Of a stretch of DNA of 64,000 nt, positions 52,139-60,767 are shown piece after piece; within the stretch, counting starts at the first letter, position 1; every line of letters starts with the position of its first letter. The notes under the pieces are model-generated. The model worked only from the letters and a program-made list of their open reading frames with translations. It made no database searches and had not been told where the DNA came from. A program made the translations under genes and the position numbers. The DNA is taken from assembly GCA_964486335.1 (NCBI GenBank), contig CAZAMB010000014.1, positions 62,001 through 126,000 on the forward strand, read 5' to 3'. This stretch comes from CAZAMB01 sp964486335 (lineage in GTDB: Bacteria; Planctomycetota; Phycisphaerae; UBA1845).

Positions 52139-53190
52139 CCGCCCTTCCGACCACTTTTTCCGAGGTCGTTTTCCCTCGAACTCGGTATCAGGGCAGCAAG
52201 AGAAGAACCGCCGAATCCATCGTCGCCGAAGTATCCAACTTGTCCTACACGACCGTTCTTGACGCCTTTGGCGGAACCGGCGCCGTGGCGTACGCCTTCA
52301 AACGCGCCGGGAAACACGTCACCTACAATGATGTCTTGAATTTCAATCACCAAATCGGTGTCGCTCTCATTGAAAACGATAAGATTTGCCTTGGTGATGA
52401 CGATGCGGCATGGATAGGTCGACGCCGTCCCAACGACGACTATCCCGATTTCATCGAGAAAACGTTTGATGAAATCTACTTTACCCGAGAGGAAAACCGC
52501 TGGCTCGACACGGCCATTACCAACATTCGCGCGATAACGTGCCGATTCAAGCAGGCGCTCTCATGGTTCGCTCTATTTCAATCGTCCATGGCCAAGCGGC
52601 CTTATAACCTTTTTCACCGCCGAAACCTGTACCTGCGCACTGCTGACGTGCCCCGGTCCTTCGGCAACAAGGCATCTTGGGACCGGCCGTTTGAGAAACA
52701 TTTCAAGTTCTTTGCGGCGCAAGCCAACCGAGCCGTCATCGATGGCGGTGGAACGTGCCGGGCTATCTGTCGCGACGCGATTGAAATCGAACCCGAATAC
52801 GATCTTGTGTACATTGACACGCCGTACATCAACCGTAACCGCGTTGGCGTGGATTACCAGGCGTTCTATCACTTTTTGGAGGGGATGTGCCGTTACGACG
52901 ATTGGGCGGGCATGATTGACCCAACTTCGAAGCATCGAGGCTTGCGCAGGATTACCCAGCCGTGGTCTGATCCCAATCGATTCTGCGGCGCATTCGAAGT
53001 TCTTTGCGCTCGCTTTCGAAACAGTATTCTGGTTGTTTCCTATCGGAGTGACGGTATCCCATCGATTGACGCAATCCGCTGCATTCTCGGCATCCACAAG
53101 CAGGCTGTTCGCGTTCTCGAATGGCCGCGACGACCCTACGCCCTTTCTTCCGATAAGCAGACGCGAGAAGTCCTGCTGATCGCTACCTAG
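52135..53190 (+). CDS. D12-class DNA adenine N6-methyltransferase
   Basis: 351 residues, ATG in an ATGA overlap with pyrG. Motif I is VLDAFGGTGAVAYAFKRAG (SAM-binding FxGxG), an N-terminal RYQGSKRRTAE is the usual class motif, and motif IV is VYIDTPYINRN (residues about 224-234), where DTPY stands for the common DPPY. No restriction endonuclease or specificity gene is near, so it looks like a solitary methyltransferase or phage-derived. The codon use and slightly lower GC are worth noting. The target sequence is unknown. Confidence 0.82.
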   Translation: MTALPTTFSEVVFPRTRYQGSKRRTAESIVAEVSNLSYTTVLDAFGGTGAVAYAFKRAGKHVTYNDVLNFNHQIGVALIENDKICLGDDDAAWIGRRRPNDDYPDFIEKTFDEIYFTREENRWLDTAITNIRAITCRFKQALSWFALFQSSMAKRPYNLFHRRNLYLRTADVPRSFGNKASWDRPFEKHFKFFAAQANRAVIDGGGTCRAICRDAIEIEPEYDLVYIDTPYINRNRVGVDYQAFYHFLEGMCRYDDWAGMIDPTSKHRGLRRITQPWSDPNRFCGAFEVLCARFRNSILVVSYRSDGIPSIDAIRCILGIHKQAVRVLEWPRRPYALSSDKQTREVLLIAT

Positions 53191-53565
53191 TGTTGCGGAA
53201 TCGGAACAAAAACCGATCAAGTTGCTGTTTCGTCCTGAGAGAATCCACGACGGAACAAGGATCGCCAACTGTTAATATAGGAAACATGTTCTTGTCTTCC
53301 TAAATTGGTGTGAGTGGCGTTTTGACTTTGCCGATACTAACATCAATTCGCCGTCGCGGGGGACGTCAAGCATAAATCCTGAGAGCGAAACGGTTAACGA
53401 AACCTAGGCACCGTACTCGATCTGATTTCAGGTGCACCTTAGGTATGGTTGGCTGTTCCTCGCTCACCCAAGAACACGGATTGAACCAATCACACCGCGC
53501 GAGAAACCGACCGGTGCTCGGAAGGGACGGCGTTCAGAGGACGAAAGAGAACAGGGTGGCAGGCA
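53191..53565. other. Intergenic region before the diguanylate cyclase
   Basis: 375 bases. Around 53275-53302 there is an imperfect palindrome (TAGGAA, central ACATGT, TTCCTA) in an AT-rich stretch, possibly an operator or promoter. No gene is supported; the small frames look like chance. Confidence 0.5.
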
Positions 53566-55074
53566 TTGGATACGTCACGAATATTCAAGAAACTCGAAGC
53601 AACCGGAAAACTACCGACCCCGTCCGGTGTCGTTTTCCGTTTGTTGGAAATCACGCGGCAACCGGATGCCTCGGTTAAGGACATCGTGGAGGTGGTCGGG
53701 GCAGACCCAGCGCTAGCCGGCAAGATTCTTCGGTTCGTCAACTCTCCGATGGCCGGCGTGGGTCGGGAAGTCACATCGCTCCACAACGCGGTGGCGTTGC
53801 TTGGAACTCGAACGGTCAAAATGATGGCGCTGTCTTTCTCCGTTCTGTCGAGTCGGTCCAAGGATGCGTGCCGGGGATTTGATTCGCAACGATTCAATGT
53901 CGAATCCCTTGCCTGCGCGATCTGCGCCAAACACTTGGCCGCCGTAACGCGGATCGGTGAGCCTCAAGACTCCTATGTCGCAGGGTTGCTATGTCAGATT
54001 GGGCGTTCGGCATTGGCATGCACTCTCCCCGATGAATACGCGGTTGTTTTGCGTGAAGCCAAAGCAGACATCGAGACTCTCCCTGGACGGGAGCTGGCCG
54101 CACTGGGCACGACCTATGCAGCCGTGGGCGGACACCTCCTTCGGACCTGGGGAGTCCCGGAGTCGTTGTGCGGAGCGATCGAAACGTTTCGAAGTCTTGA
54201 CGAGCACCCCGAAGCTCCGGCGTTTGCTCAGCTGCTTTTCGTTGCCGAAGCCGGCGCATCGGTTCTGGTCGGCGAAAGCAACGCTCCGCGGAACGCAGAT
54301 CGGTTTGTGACGGCTGGACGAAAGTACTTCGCCCTCAGCGATGCTCAAATCGAAGCCATTCTGCGGGCGGCGTCTCAGGAGCTCACTGAAACGAGCGGCG
54401 TGCTTGAACTGCCGGCCGGCGAACAACGAGAGGTTGAAGAGGTCGCGGCCGAAGTTCGTGATCGGATTACGGAACTGGGATTGGCGATGCACTTGGAGAA
54501 TCAGTCACTCGTGCAGCGACAAGAAGATCTTCTGCGGCGGGCGACGACGGACCCGCTCACCGGTGTCGGCAATCGCGCAGCGTTCGATGCACGGCTCAAG
54601 TTGGAGCTTGAGCGTGCAGCAAGAGATGGCAGCTCTCCCGGCTTGCTGATGATCGACATCGACTATTTCAAGAAAATCAATGATCAATTCGGACATCAGG
54701 CTGGAGATTGGATCCTCCAGGCGGTCGCGCGCATCTTCGACGAAAACGTTCGCAAGGTGGATTACGTCGCCCGGTACGGCGGCGAGGAGTTTGCGATCAT
54801 AGCGCCGAACATGGCGATTGAAGGACTTGTGCAGTTCGCTGAACGTCTTCGGCTGGCTGTCGAAGCCAATACACTTCGATGGGAGGGTCGCCCGCTTCGC
54901 GTGACGGTGAGCATCGGCGCGGCATGCGCACTTGAGATTCAGAACACTCAGTCTTCCGCGGTATCGTTAATCCGCGCGGCGGATGAAAACTTGTACGCCG
55001 CCAAATCGGCAGGGCGAAACCGAGTCGCTTCGACCCGGTCTAAGCAGCCGATGGCGGAATCCGTATCGAAATAG
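53566..55074 (+). CDS. HDOD-GGDEF diguanylate cyclase
   Basis: 502 residues from TTG 53566. The first 210 residues are an HDOD domain (LPTPSGVVFRLLEITRQPDASVKDIVEVVGADPALAGKILRFVNSP; RTVKMMALSFSVL). After a linker and a short coiled region (residues 290-330), the GGDEF domain starts at DPLTGVGNRAAFD and has the active-site YGGEEF (404-409). The inhibitory I-site RKVD (396-399) lies five residues before it. It makes cyclic di-GMP with product inhibition. No phosphodiesterase is nearby; motility control is plausible but not shown. Confidence 0.92.
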   Translation: MDTSRIFKKLEATGKLPTPSGVVFRLLEITRQPDASVKDIVEVVGADPALAGKILRFVNSPMAGVGREVTSLHNAVALLGTRTVKMMALSFSVLSSRSKDACRGFDSQRFNVESLACAICAKHLAAVTRIGEPQDSYVAGLLCQIGRSALACTLPDEYAVVLREAKADIETLPGRELAALGTTYAAVGGHLLRTWGVPESLCGAIETFRSLDEHPEAPAFAQLLFVAEAGASVLVGESNAPRNADRFVTAGRKYFALSDAQIEAILRAASQELTETSGVLELPAGEQREVEEVAAEVRDRITELGLAMHLENQSLVQRQEDLLRRATTDPLTGVGNRAAFDARLKLELERAARDGSSPGLLMIDIDYFKKINDQFGHQAGDWILQAVARIFDENVRKVDYVARYGGEEFAIIAPNMAIEGLVQFAERLRLAVEANTLRWEGRPLRVTVSIGAACALEIQNTQSSAVSLIRAADENLYAAKSAGRNRVASTRSKQPMAESVSK

Positions 55075-55092
55075 TATGTTCTGAAAACACCG

Positions 55093-55123
55093 ACGGCCGA
55101 TCCGCCTCGGGCGAATCGGCCGT
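55093..55123 (-). terminator. Hairpin between convergent genes, likely terminator for the minus strand
   Basis: ACGGCCGAT...ATCGGCCGT, nine pairs, with an inner CGCC-TCG-GGCG stem. On the minus strand it is followed within a few bases by GTTTTC; on the plus strand no T-run follows. It lies 57 bases past the stop of the small basic gene and just after the cyclase stop, so it may serve both. Confidence 0.65.
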
Positions 55124-55179
55124 TCATCGACCGGTCTCAATTCCATCCGGACGCATCCGGACGCTTCCATTCGCTGCGT

Positions 55180-55419
55180 CTACACGATCAGGAGGGATTT
55201 GATGTCCTCCGGCGTGATCTTTCGGGACGGTTTTTCCAGTTGGCGACTCAGCCAGCTCATGATTGCTGGTGCATAGGGCAACTTGCCTTTCTTGACGACC
55301 GCCAGCATTCGCACGTTTCGCCGCTTGCGTTCTTTGTCCTTAAAAACGCGGTTCGTGCCTTTGGTTTCAATCGCATCATCCCGTTCCATGCGCCTACGAT
55401 GCGTTCGATGCATGCCCAT
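55180..55419 (-). CDS. Small basic protein of unknown function
   Basis: 79 residues from ATG 55419, with a perfect AGGAGG eight bases upstream; the longer frame is not supported. Sequence MGMHRTHRRRMERDDAIETK is followed by a Lys/Arg-rich middle (RVFKDKERKRRNVRMLAVVKKGKLP) and an end ITPEDIKSLLIV. It is soluble and strongly basic, so it may bind nucleic acid or ribosomes. No family is recognised. A likely terminator follows. Confidence 0.7.
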   Translation of the reverse strand: MGMHRTHRRRMERDDAIETKGTNRVFKDKERKRRNVRMLAVVKKGKLPYAPAIMSWLSRQLEKPSRKITPEDIKSLLIV

Positions 55420-55564
55420 GTGGTTATCCTCCTGCCTCGTCGGCCATAGAAACGAAGCATTCTGATGTCGGACGGTCGAGAGGTCAAGAGGACAGAGGCG
55501 CAGACCGGAGGTTATTAACGGCGGTTGATTGAGCAGCAATCGTAACTATAGCTTCTTACAACAG

Positions 55565-56125
55565 TTACGGATTCGCTTGGGAGGCGTCGGCAAGCCGAGA
55601 TTCCATTGCGCTCAGGGTCGAAATCAACTCCCCGCCGCTGACCGGGTCGCCAGGCGAACCGCCTAAAGGGATGCCGTGGTGAGCGCAATCCTTCAGGGCA
55701 TAACGGCGAACAGCAAGTCCGGTTCGACCAGCTATCGCGCTGTTGATTCCTTTGGGGATTCCTCCGAGCTCCAAGACCAAGTAGGCCAGTGTACCTTTGG
55801 TTAATAGATCGTTCGCTGAGCAACCCCAGTGATCTGTCGCGGCACCAAACTTCTGCAGAATCTGCCAGCGTTCCTCGAATGTGGCCGCCTGCGTCGACCG
55901 TCCGATAAGCAGCAGGACGGCCCGAATACCCTCATCGACTGTGACAATCGGAACCGTCGCGAGATAATGAAGAAACGCAGTGTCGTCGAGCAATTCCGGA
56001 TCCTGAGGGGAGGTCCAGGTTCGGCGGGAAGTCGCACAACCGACCGCGATCAGCATCAAAAACAAGACACTTAACTGTCGAGTTCGTTTGCGCTTGCACG
56101 CAGCGCGTTGAAGAACGATTGGCAC
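55565..56125 (-). CDS. Predicted lipoprotein of unknown function
   Basis: 186 residues from GTG 56125. The N-terminus has a basic region (KRKRTR), a hydrophobic core and the lipobox LIAVGC, then TSRRTWTS. The longer frame from 56224 runs through a planctomycete-type dispersed repeat (its translation includes RRFSTGANTGWKPVP), so its first 33 codons are probably not part of the protein; the GTG itself lies at the end of the repeat. The mature protein has a central hydrophobic-rich portion (TVDEGIRAVLLLIGRST) without known motifs. Located between the small basic gene and the barrel gene on the same strand. Confidence 0.65.
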   Translation of the reverse strand: MPIVLQRAACKRKRTRQLSVLFLMLIAVGCATSRRTWTSPQDPELLDDTAFLHYLATVPIVTVDEGIRAVLLLIGRSTQAATFEERWQILQKFGAATDHWGCSANDLLTKGTLAYLVLELGGIPKGINSAIAGRTGLAVRRYALKDCAHHGIPLGGSPGDPVSGGELISTLSAMESRLADASQANP

Positions 56126-56172
56126 GGGTTTCCAACCCGTGTTTGCACCGGTTGAAAACCGGCGCCACAGGC
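56121..56172. repeat. Dispersed double-palindrome repeat over a gene start
   Basis: Two inverted repeats lie together: CACGGGTT-TCC-AACCCGTG (56123-56141) and CCGGTT-GAA-AACCGG just after. On the minus strand it reads through codons for STGANTGWKPVP, a translated repeat that I recall as common in planctomycete genomes. It overlaps the upstream end of the lipoprotein gene and probably supplies its GTG start codon. Confidence 0.7.
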
Positions 56173-56211
56173 TACTGAGGCAGTTGTTCGACGGACTGTC
56201 ATGGCCGCTCA

Positions 56212-57672
56212 TCAGAAGCTCCAAGTCATCCCCACCAGCAGGAACGTGCGCGTCGTCTGGTCGTCAAAAGCACTCCCCGGAAAAAACACACCAAAGCGAG
56301 TGGTCCAGGCGAAATCCGAAGTGACGCGCCAGTTCGCGTAATAGTCCATTTCCCATCCGAGGTATCCCGATTGAACGTCAGCGGTCGGGTCGGAAACCGC
56401 GCCGGAACCGTGGTGTTTGTGGAACAGGAACCAGTCGGTTCCCAATTGGAGATTTCGCAATCGCTCGCTTGCAGGCCAAGGATACCACGATGTACCGGCT
56501 CGCCAAAGATGCAGGTTGGCATAGCGTGGTGCTAAGGCCAGCCCCGTATCAACGTAACCGAATCCGATGAAGCTCCGATCATCAAAGTCGGTCGTATTGC
56601 CGCCGCGCGAGTTGGTCGGACTGCCGAACCGGTCGGGGTCGCCACTTCCGAAAACGTATTCGACGGAAGTTCTAGCGCGCTTCGGACCGCGAAAGAGATA
56701 TTCGAGTTCCGCACGGAACGCATAAGCACCGACATCGTTGCTCCTGAGGAATCGCCTGTTTCCAACGCTCCGGCCGGTTTCCAGCACGCCTTCGGCGGCA
56801 TACCGAAGATTGTCGGTTAGTTCGCCGGTTGAGCCGAATCCGGCATAGAAGGAATCGTAGTCATATCGCTGGAATGGTTGGTAGACTGCTTCGATGTTTC
56901 GATCGCGCTGCCAAAGCACATAGGCGAAAGGCTCATGCCGCTCGAATCCGACGTATCTCAATTCACCTCCGAGAAAGTTGCGGCGCGTGCGCGTCGCGGT
57001 TCGGGAGAGATCGAAATCCCGCGTACTCCCAATGGACTTTGCGGCCAACACCGTCAGCTGGAGCTCGTTGCGAGTCGCCCGTATCCAGACGTGGTCAAGC
57101 GGAGCGGAAAGGGTCAGTCCTGTTCCGAATTGCACGAGGTCGCGTCCGGCCGACGCGATCAGGTTGCCGTCGATATCGGGGTCGCCTGAAAGTCGCAGGG
57201 CTTTGGCGAGATTGAATCGGTAGTATCCGCGTTCGAGGTTGGGGCCTTCGATGTCGTCTTCGTTGCCGTCGTAGGAATCCCCCGCATTGAAGTCGATCAG
57301 GCTCAGTCGCGTGCGAGCGTACAACTCGTGAGCGCCGCGGTCGAGCGTCAGGCGACCCCACAGGCGCAAATCGTGTCGCCGAAACGTGCGCGAACTCTCC
57401 ACGCCGTCGTCGAAGGCGAACAGATTCAGACTGCACCAACCGCCCCAATCGAAAGCGGATTTAGCGGGCGCGCCGAGTTGTTCGTCGAACTCGCGGCGGA
57501 CTGCCTCATCGATGGCACGCTGACGATTCAGAAACGTGTCCGGATCGCCGGCCGTCCGCGGCGATTGACCAAACGCGGGCTGACTCGGCCAGCCGGTCGC
57601 CACGAACACGCTCACCGCAACCGCGTGAACCAGAGACGACAACGCATCAAGATGGAAGTGTTGCGAACGCAC
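56212..57672 (-). CDS. Alginate-export-like outer-membrane barrel protein
   Basis: 486 residues with a signal peptide (AVSVFVATGWPSQPAFG). The rest is rich in alternating aromatic/charged beta-strand patterns (RHDLRLWGRLTLDRG, RTRLSLIDFNAGDSY, TSVEYVFGSGDPDRFG) and ends with a Phe (TFLLVGMTWSF), typical of outer-membrane barrels. The order and the motif LRLWGRL...RGYYRFNL resemble alginate export (AlgE-type) proteins. It would be a channel for a polysaccharide or other polymer. No alginate genes are near, so the substrate is unknown. Confidence 0.78.
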   Translation of the reverse strand: MRSQHFHLDALSSLVHAVAVSVFVATGWPSQPAFGQSPRTAGDPDTFLNRQRAIDEAVRREFDEQLGAPAKSAFDWGGWCSLNLFAFDDGVESSRTFRRHDLRLWGRLTLDRGAHELYARTRLSLIDFNAGDSYDGNEDDIEGPNLERGYYRFNLAKALRLSGDPDIDGNLIASAGRDLVQFGTGLTLSAPLDHVWIRATRNELQLTVLAAKSIGSTRDFDLSRTATRTRRNFLGGELRYVGFERHEPFAYVLWQRDRNIEAVYQPFQRYDYDSFYAGFGSTGELTDNLRYAAEGVLETGRSVGNRRFLRSNDVGAYAFRAELEYLFRGPKRARTSVEYVFGSGDPDRFGSPTNSRGGNTTDFDDRSFIGFGYVDTGLALAPRYANLHLWRAGTSWYPWPASERLRNLQLGTDWFLFHKHHGSGAVSDPTADVQSGYLGWEMDYYANWRVTSDFAWTTRFGVFFPGSAFDDQTTRTFLLVGMTWSF

Positions 57673-57794
57673 TCGCGTCTCCCGAAGCGGGCATCATGCT
57701 CGTGGAGGGCATCGGAAAGATCAAGCGGAGTATCGAGCTGAGCGCGGGGATGTTAAAATGAAGAAGGTTCGGAAATCTCCCTGAGGATCAGCTT

Positions 57795-60065
57795 GTGAGA
57801 AAGGTTCGACGAGGCGGCGGCTGGCCCGCGATCTGGTATTCGCTTCGCACGGCGCGGCGGGCCGGAGGAATGGTGCGCTTTTTACGGGCCATGAGCAGCC
57901 GAAACGCCTGCAAGACATGCGCGCTGGGCATGGGCGGACAGTCAGGCGGGATGGTGGACGAGGCCGGACACTTTCCGGAAGTCTGCAAGAAGTCGATGCA
58001 GGCGATGGCTGCCGACATGCAAAGCGGATTGACGCCGGAGTTCTTCGCGAGGTACGGGTTCGATCAGCTTCGGCGGTTCACGTCGCGTGAACTCGAAAGC
58101 ATGGGCCGACTGGTGCAGCCGGTCGTCGCGAGGCCGAACGACTCGCATTATCGTCCGATCGCGTGGGATGAAGCCATCGAACGATGTGCGAACCATCTGC
58201 AAAACACTCCGCCTGACCGATCGTTTTTCTATGCGAGCGGGAGATCGTCGAACGAAGCTGCATTTCTGTTGCAACTCTTCGCCAGATTGTACGGGACCAA
58301 TAACGTCAACAATTGCAGCTATTACTGTCATCAGGCCAGCGGCGTCGGGTTGTCGGGTTCGCTGGGAACGGGTACGGCGACGGTCACGCTGGACGATGTG
58401 GACAAGTGCGACCTGTTCTTCTTGATCGGCGGCAATCCGGCGTCGAATCACCCTCGGCTGATGCGGTCTTTGATGAAACTGCGGCGGCGCGGCGGCGACG
58501 TGATCGTGGTGAATCCGATTCGTGAAACGGGATTGGTAAATTTCGCGGTTCCGTCTGACATTCGAAGCCTGCTGTTCGGATCGCCGATCGCAAGCATATA
58601 TGTTCAGCCGCACATCGGGGGCGACATCGGATTTCTGGCGGGTGTAGCCAAGCATGTCGAGGAATCGGGGGCCGCGGACGAAGGATTCATCGCGGGCGCT
58701 ACCGAAGAGGCACGCGTGTTTCGAGAGCATATTCGGAAATTTGATTGGGATGAAATCGTCCGACATTCAGGAGTTTCGCGAGCGATCGTCGAACAAGTCG
58801 GCATTCGATTTTCCGCATCGCGGCGAGCGATTTTCGCTTGGACGATGGGGATCACACATCATCTGCACGGCGTGGACAACGTGCGAGCGATCGTCAACCT
58901 GGCGCTTCTTCGTGGGATGGTCGGACGCGAGGGGGCGGGGTTGCTTCCGATTCGCGGACACAGCAACGTGCAGGGCGTCGGTTCAGTCGGAGTGACGCCG
59001 CAGTTGAAGCAGGCGGTATTCGATCGGTTGGAATCGCATTTAGGATTGAGACTGCCGACGTCGCGTGGCATGGATACGCTCTCGTGCATGGAAGCCATGC
59101 GCGCTGGCGAGCTTTCCACGGGCTGGTGCCTTGGTGGGAACCTCTTTGGAGCAAACCCGGATTCGAATGGAATGCGGAAAGCGTTTTCGCAGCTTGATTC
59201 GCTCGTCTATTTTAACACGACGCTCAACACCGGGCATATCCACGGTCGCGCGAAAGAGACGATCATCCTGCCGATGCTGGCGCGCGACGAGGAATCGCAG
59301 CCAACCTCTCAGGAGTCGATGTTCAATTTCGTTCGGCTAAGCGACGGAGGCCCGCAACGGCACGTCGGACCGCACAGCGAAGTCGAGACCATCGCGACCA
59401 TCGCCGAGCGTGTTCTGGGAAGCGGCGGCCCCGTCGACTGGCGATCGATGCAGGAACATCGAACGATTCGCCAAGCCATCGCTGCGATCGTGCCGGGATA
59501 CGAAGCGCTGGCGACGATCGACGGTTCGCGGCGGGAGTTCCACATCGGGGGCCGAACGATTCATTCGCCGCGGTTCGCGACGCCGACGGGACGGGCCAAG
59601 TTTCACATCGTGAAGATTCCTTCGGTCAACGGAGGATCGACCGCACCTGGCGAAACGCTGCGGCTGATGACCATTCGAAGCGAAGGTCAGTTCAACACCG
59701 TCGTTTACGAGGAGGAAGACATCTATCGCCATCAGGAGCGCCGCGATGTCATACTGTTGAACCCGACGGATATTGAGCGGCTTGGGCTGCGACCAGATCA
59801 ACGCGTGGCGGTTCGCAGTGATGTCGGGGAAATGCCCGGAATCCTCGTGCGGGCGTGGGACATCCGCGCGGGCAACGCGGCGATGTACTACCCCGAGGCC
59901 AACGTGCTTGTGCCCGCCGAAACTGACCCGGAATCGCGAACGCCGGCGTACAAATCGGTTCTGGTGAGCGTATTTCCGGATTCCCAGTCAAAGCTCGTCG
60001 AGCTTGGCAGCCCGAACTCGAAAGTCCGAAAACCGGGTCCGAGCCGCCGACTGAACGCCTGCTAA
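57795..60065 (+). CDS. FdhF/YdeP-family molybdopterin oxidoreductase
   Basis: 756 residues from GTG 57795 (GAGGA upstream). The N-terminus has CKTCALGMGGQ and PEVCKKS, a family-specific pattern, without the usual 4Fe-4S Cys cluster of formate dehydrogenases. The molybdopterin-binding part has NNCSYYCHQASGVGLSGSLGTGT, NPASNHPRLM and the late GRAKFHI, RSEGQFNTVVYEEEDIY. YdeP-type proteins are cytoplasmic and of uncertain substrate (acid resistance in enterics). No fdhD or fdhE-like gene is nearby. High confidence for family, low for reaction. Confidence 0.86.
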   Translation: MRKVRRGGGWPAIWYSLRTARRAGGMVRFLRAMSSRNACKTCALGMGGQSGGMVDEAGHFPEVCKKSMQAMAADMQSGLTPEFFARYGFDQLRRFTSRELESMGRLVQPVVARPNDSHYRPIAWDEAIERCANHLQNTPPDRSFFYASGRSSNEAAFLLQLFARLYGTNNVNNCSYYCHQASGVGLSGSLGTGTATVTLDDVDKCDLFFLIGGNPASNHPRLMRSLMKLRRRGGDVIVVNPIRETGLVNFAVPSDIRSLLFGSPIASIYVQPHIGGDIGFLAGVAKHVEESGAADEGFIAGATEEARVFREHIRKFDWDEIVRHSGVSRAIVEQVGIRFSASRRAIFAWTMGITHHLHGVDNVRAIVNLALLRGMVGREGAGLLPIRGHSNVQGVGSVGVTPQLKQAVFDRLESHLGLRLPTSRGMDTLSCMEAMRAGELSTGWCLGGNLFGANPDSNGMRKAFSQLDSLVYFNTTLNTGHIHGRAKETIILPMLARDEESQPTSQESMFNFVRLSDGGPQRHVGPHSEVETIATIAERVLGSGGPVDWRSMQEHRTIRQAIAAIVPGYEALATIDGSRREFHIGGRTIHSPRFATPTGRAKFHIVKIPSVNGGSTAPGETLRLMTIRSEGQFNTVVYEEEDIYRHQERRDVILLNPTDIERLGLRPDQRVAVRSDVGEMPGILVRAWDIRAGNAAMYYPEANVLVPAETDPESRTPAYKSVLVSVFPDSQSKLVELGSPNSKVRKPGPSRRLNAC

Positions 60066-60219
60066 CAGCCGGTTGATGAGAGACTCCGGCCGATCCGTTT
60101 TCGAATGACTAACGTTTTCGCGTGGTGAATGTCCATAGACCCAGAGGACGCACCGGTTGAAGCCCCGTGCCACTCTGGGAAGGAGTCGTCGGTCAGCCGA
60201 CCTCCCTCGAAGGACGATC

Positions 60220-60573
60220 ATGCTTGCCGCTCTACTATCACTTACGGCCTGCTCGAACGCTCTGGCGGCGGCTCCGATGCCGGAACCGTGCAAAGATACC
60301 GTACTGGTGACGGTCCGGGCGACGGGGATCGGTCATCCACCACCGCGCATGAAGGGAGCACAGGCGAAGCTGATGGCTCGCCGGGCGGCGGAAGTGGTCG
60401 CGGTGCGGAATCTTGCCAAAAAGCTAGGTATCGAGTCGGGCGAGCGCGTGTCCGGGTTTCGGTATGTTGTGACGAAAGACCTGCCCAACGGCAAGGTCGA
60501 AGTCACCGTCGAAAAGACCATCGAAGTGCCGCGACGATCGGTACAGCCTCCCAAGACACCGTCCGGTCCATAG
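60220..60573 (+). CDS. Small LPP20-like lipoprotein
   Basis: 117 residues from ATG 60220, chosen because AAGGA lies six bases upstream; the longer frame begins in an uninformative region. The lipobox is SLTAC at residues 7-11, which is short for a signal peptide but acceptable. After the cysteine comes a helical domain of the pattern KLMARRAAEVVAVRNLAKKLG and GKVEVTVEKTIEV, as in small LPP20-type lipoproteins. Function unknown. It is downstream of the molybdoenzyme, 154 bases apart. Confidence 0.65.
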   Translation: MLAALLSLTACSNALAAAPMPEPCKDTVLVTVRATGIGHPPPRMKGAQAKLMARRAAEVVAVRNLAKKLGIESGERVSGFRYVVTKDLPNGKVEVTVEKTIEVPRRSVQPPKTPSGP

Positions 60574-60718
60574 ACAGCGGAATCTGGTCAATTGTCATTC
60601 GCCAGCCGGCATCGGCAGCACCCGATCAAGCGCATGACAAATGACTTCCCAACCTCGAACTGAGTCACCGAAACTCACGAACAAGTCAGATTGAATCGCG
60701 TGTCTTATCATTTGAGAC

Positions 60719-60751
60719 TCCGCGCGAACTGAAGTTCGCGGATCACTACGA
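60719..60751. repeat. Palindromic dispersed repeat, copy 2
   Basis: TCCGCGCGAACTGAAGTTCGCGGATCACTACGA in essence, with the hairpin CCGCGCGAACT/AGTTCGCGG and the tail ATCACTACGA. It lies between the convergent lipoprotein and purH genes, 16 bases past the purH stop. Confidence 0.85.
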
Positions 60752-60767
60752 CGTGCTTGAATCCGGC

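Noticed and set aside
53432..53716. Small plus-strand frames before the diguanylate cyclase
   Set aside because: They overlap the start of the cyclase in another frame and look like chance.
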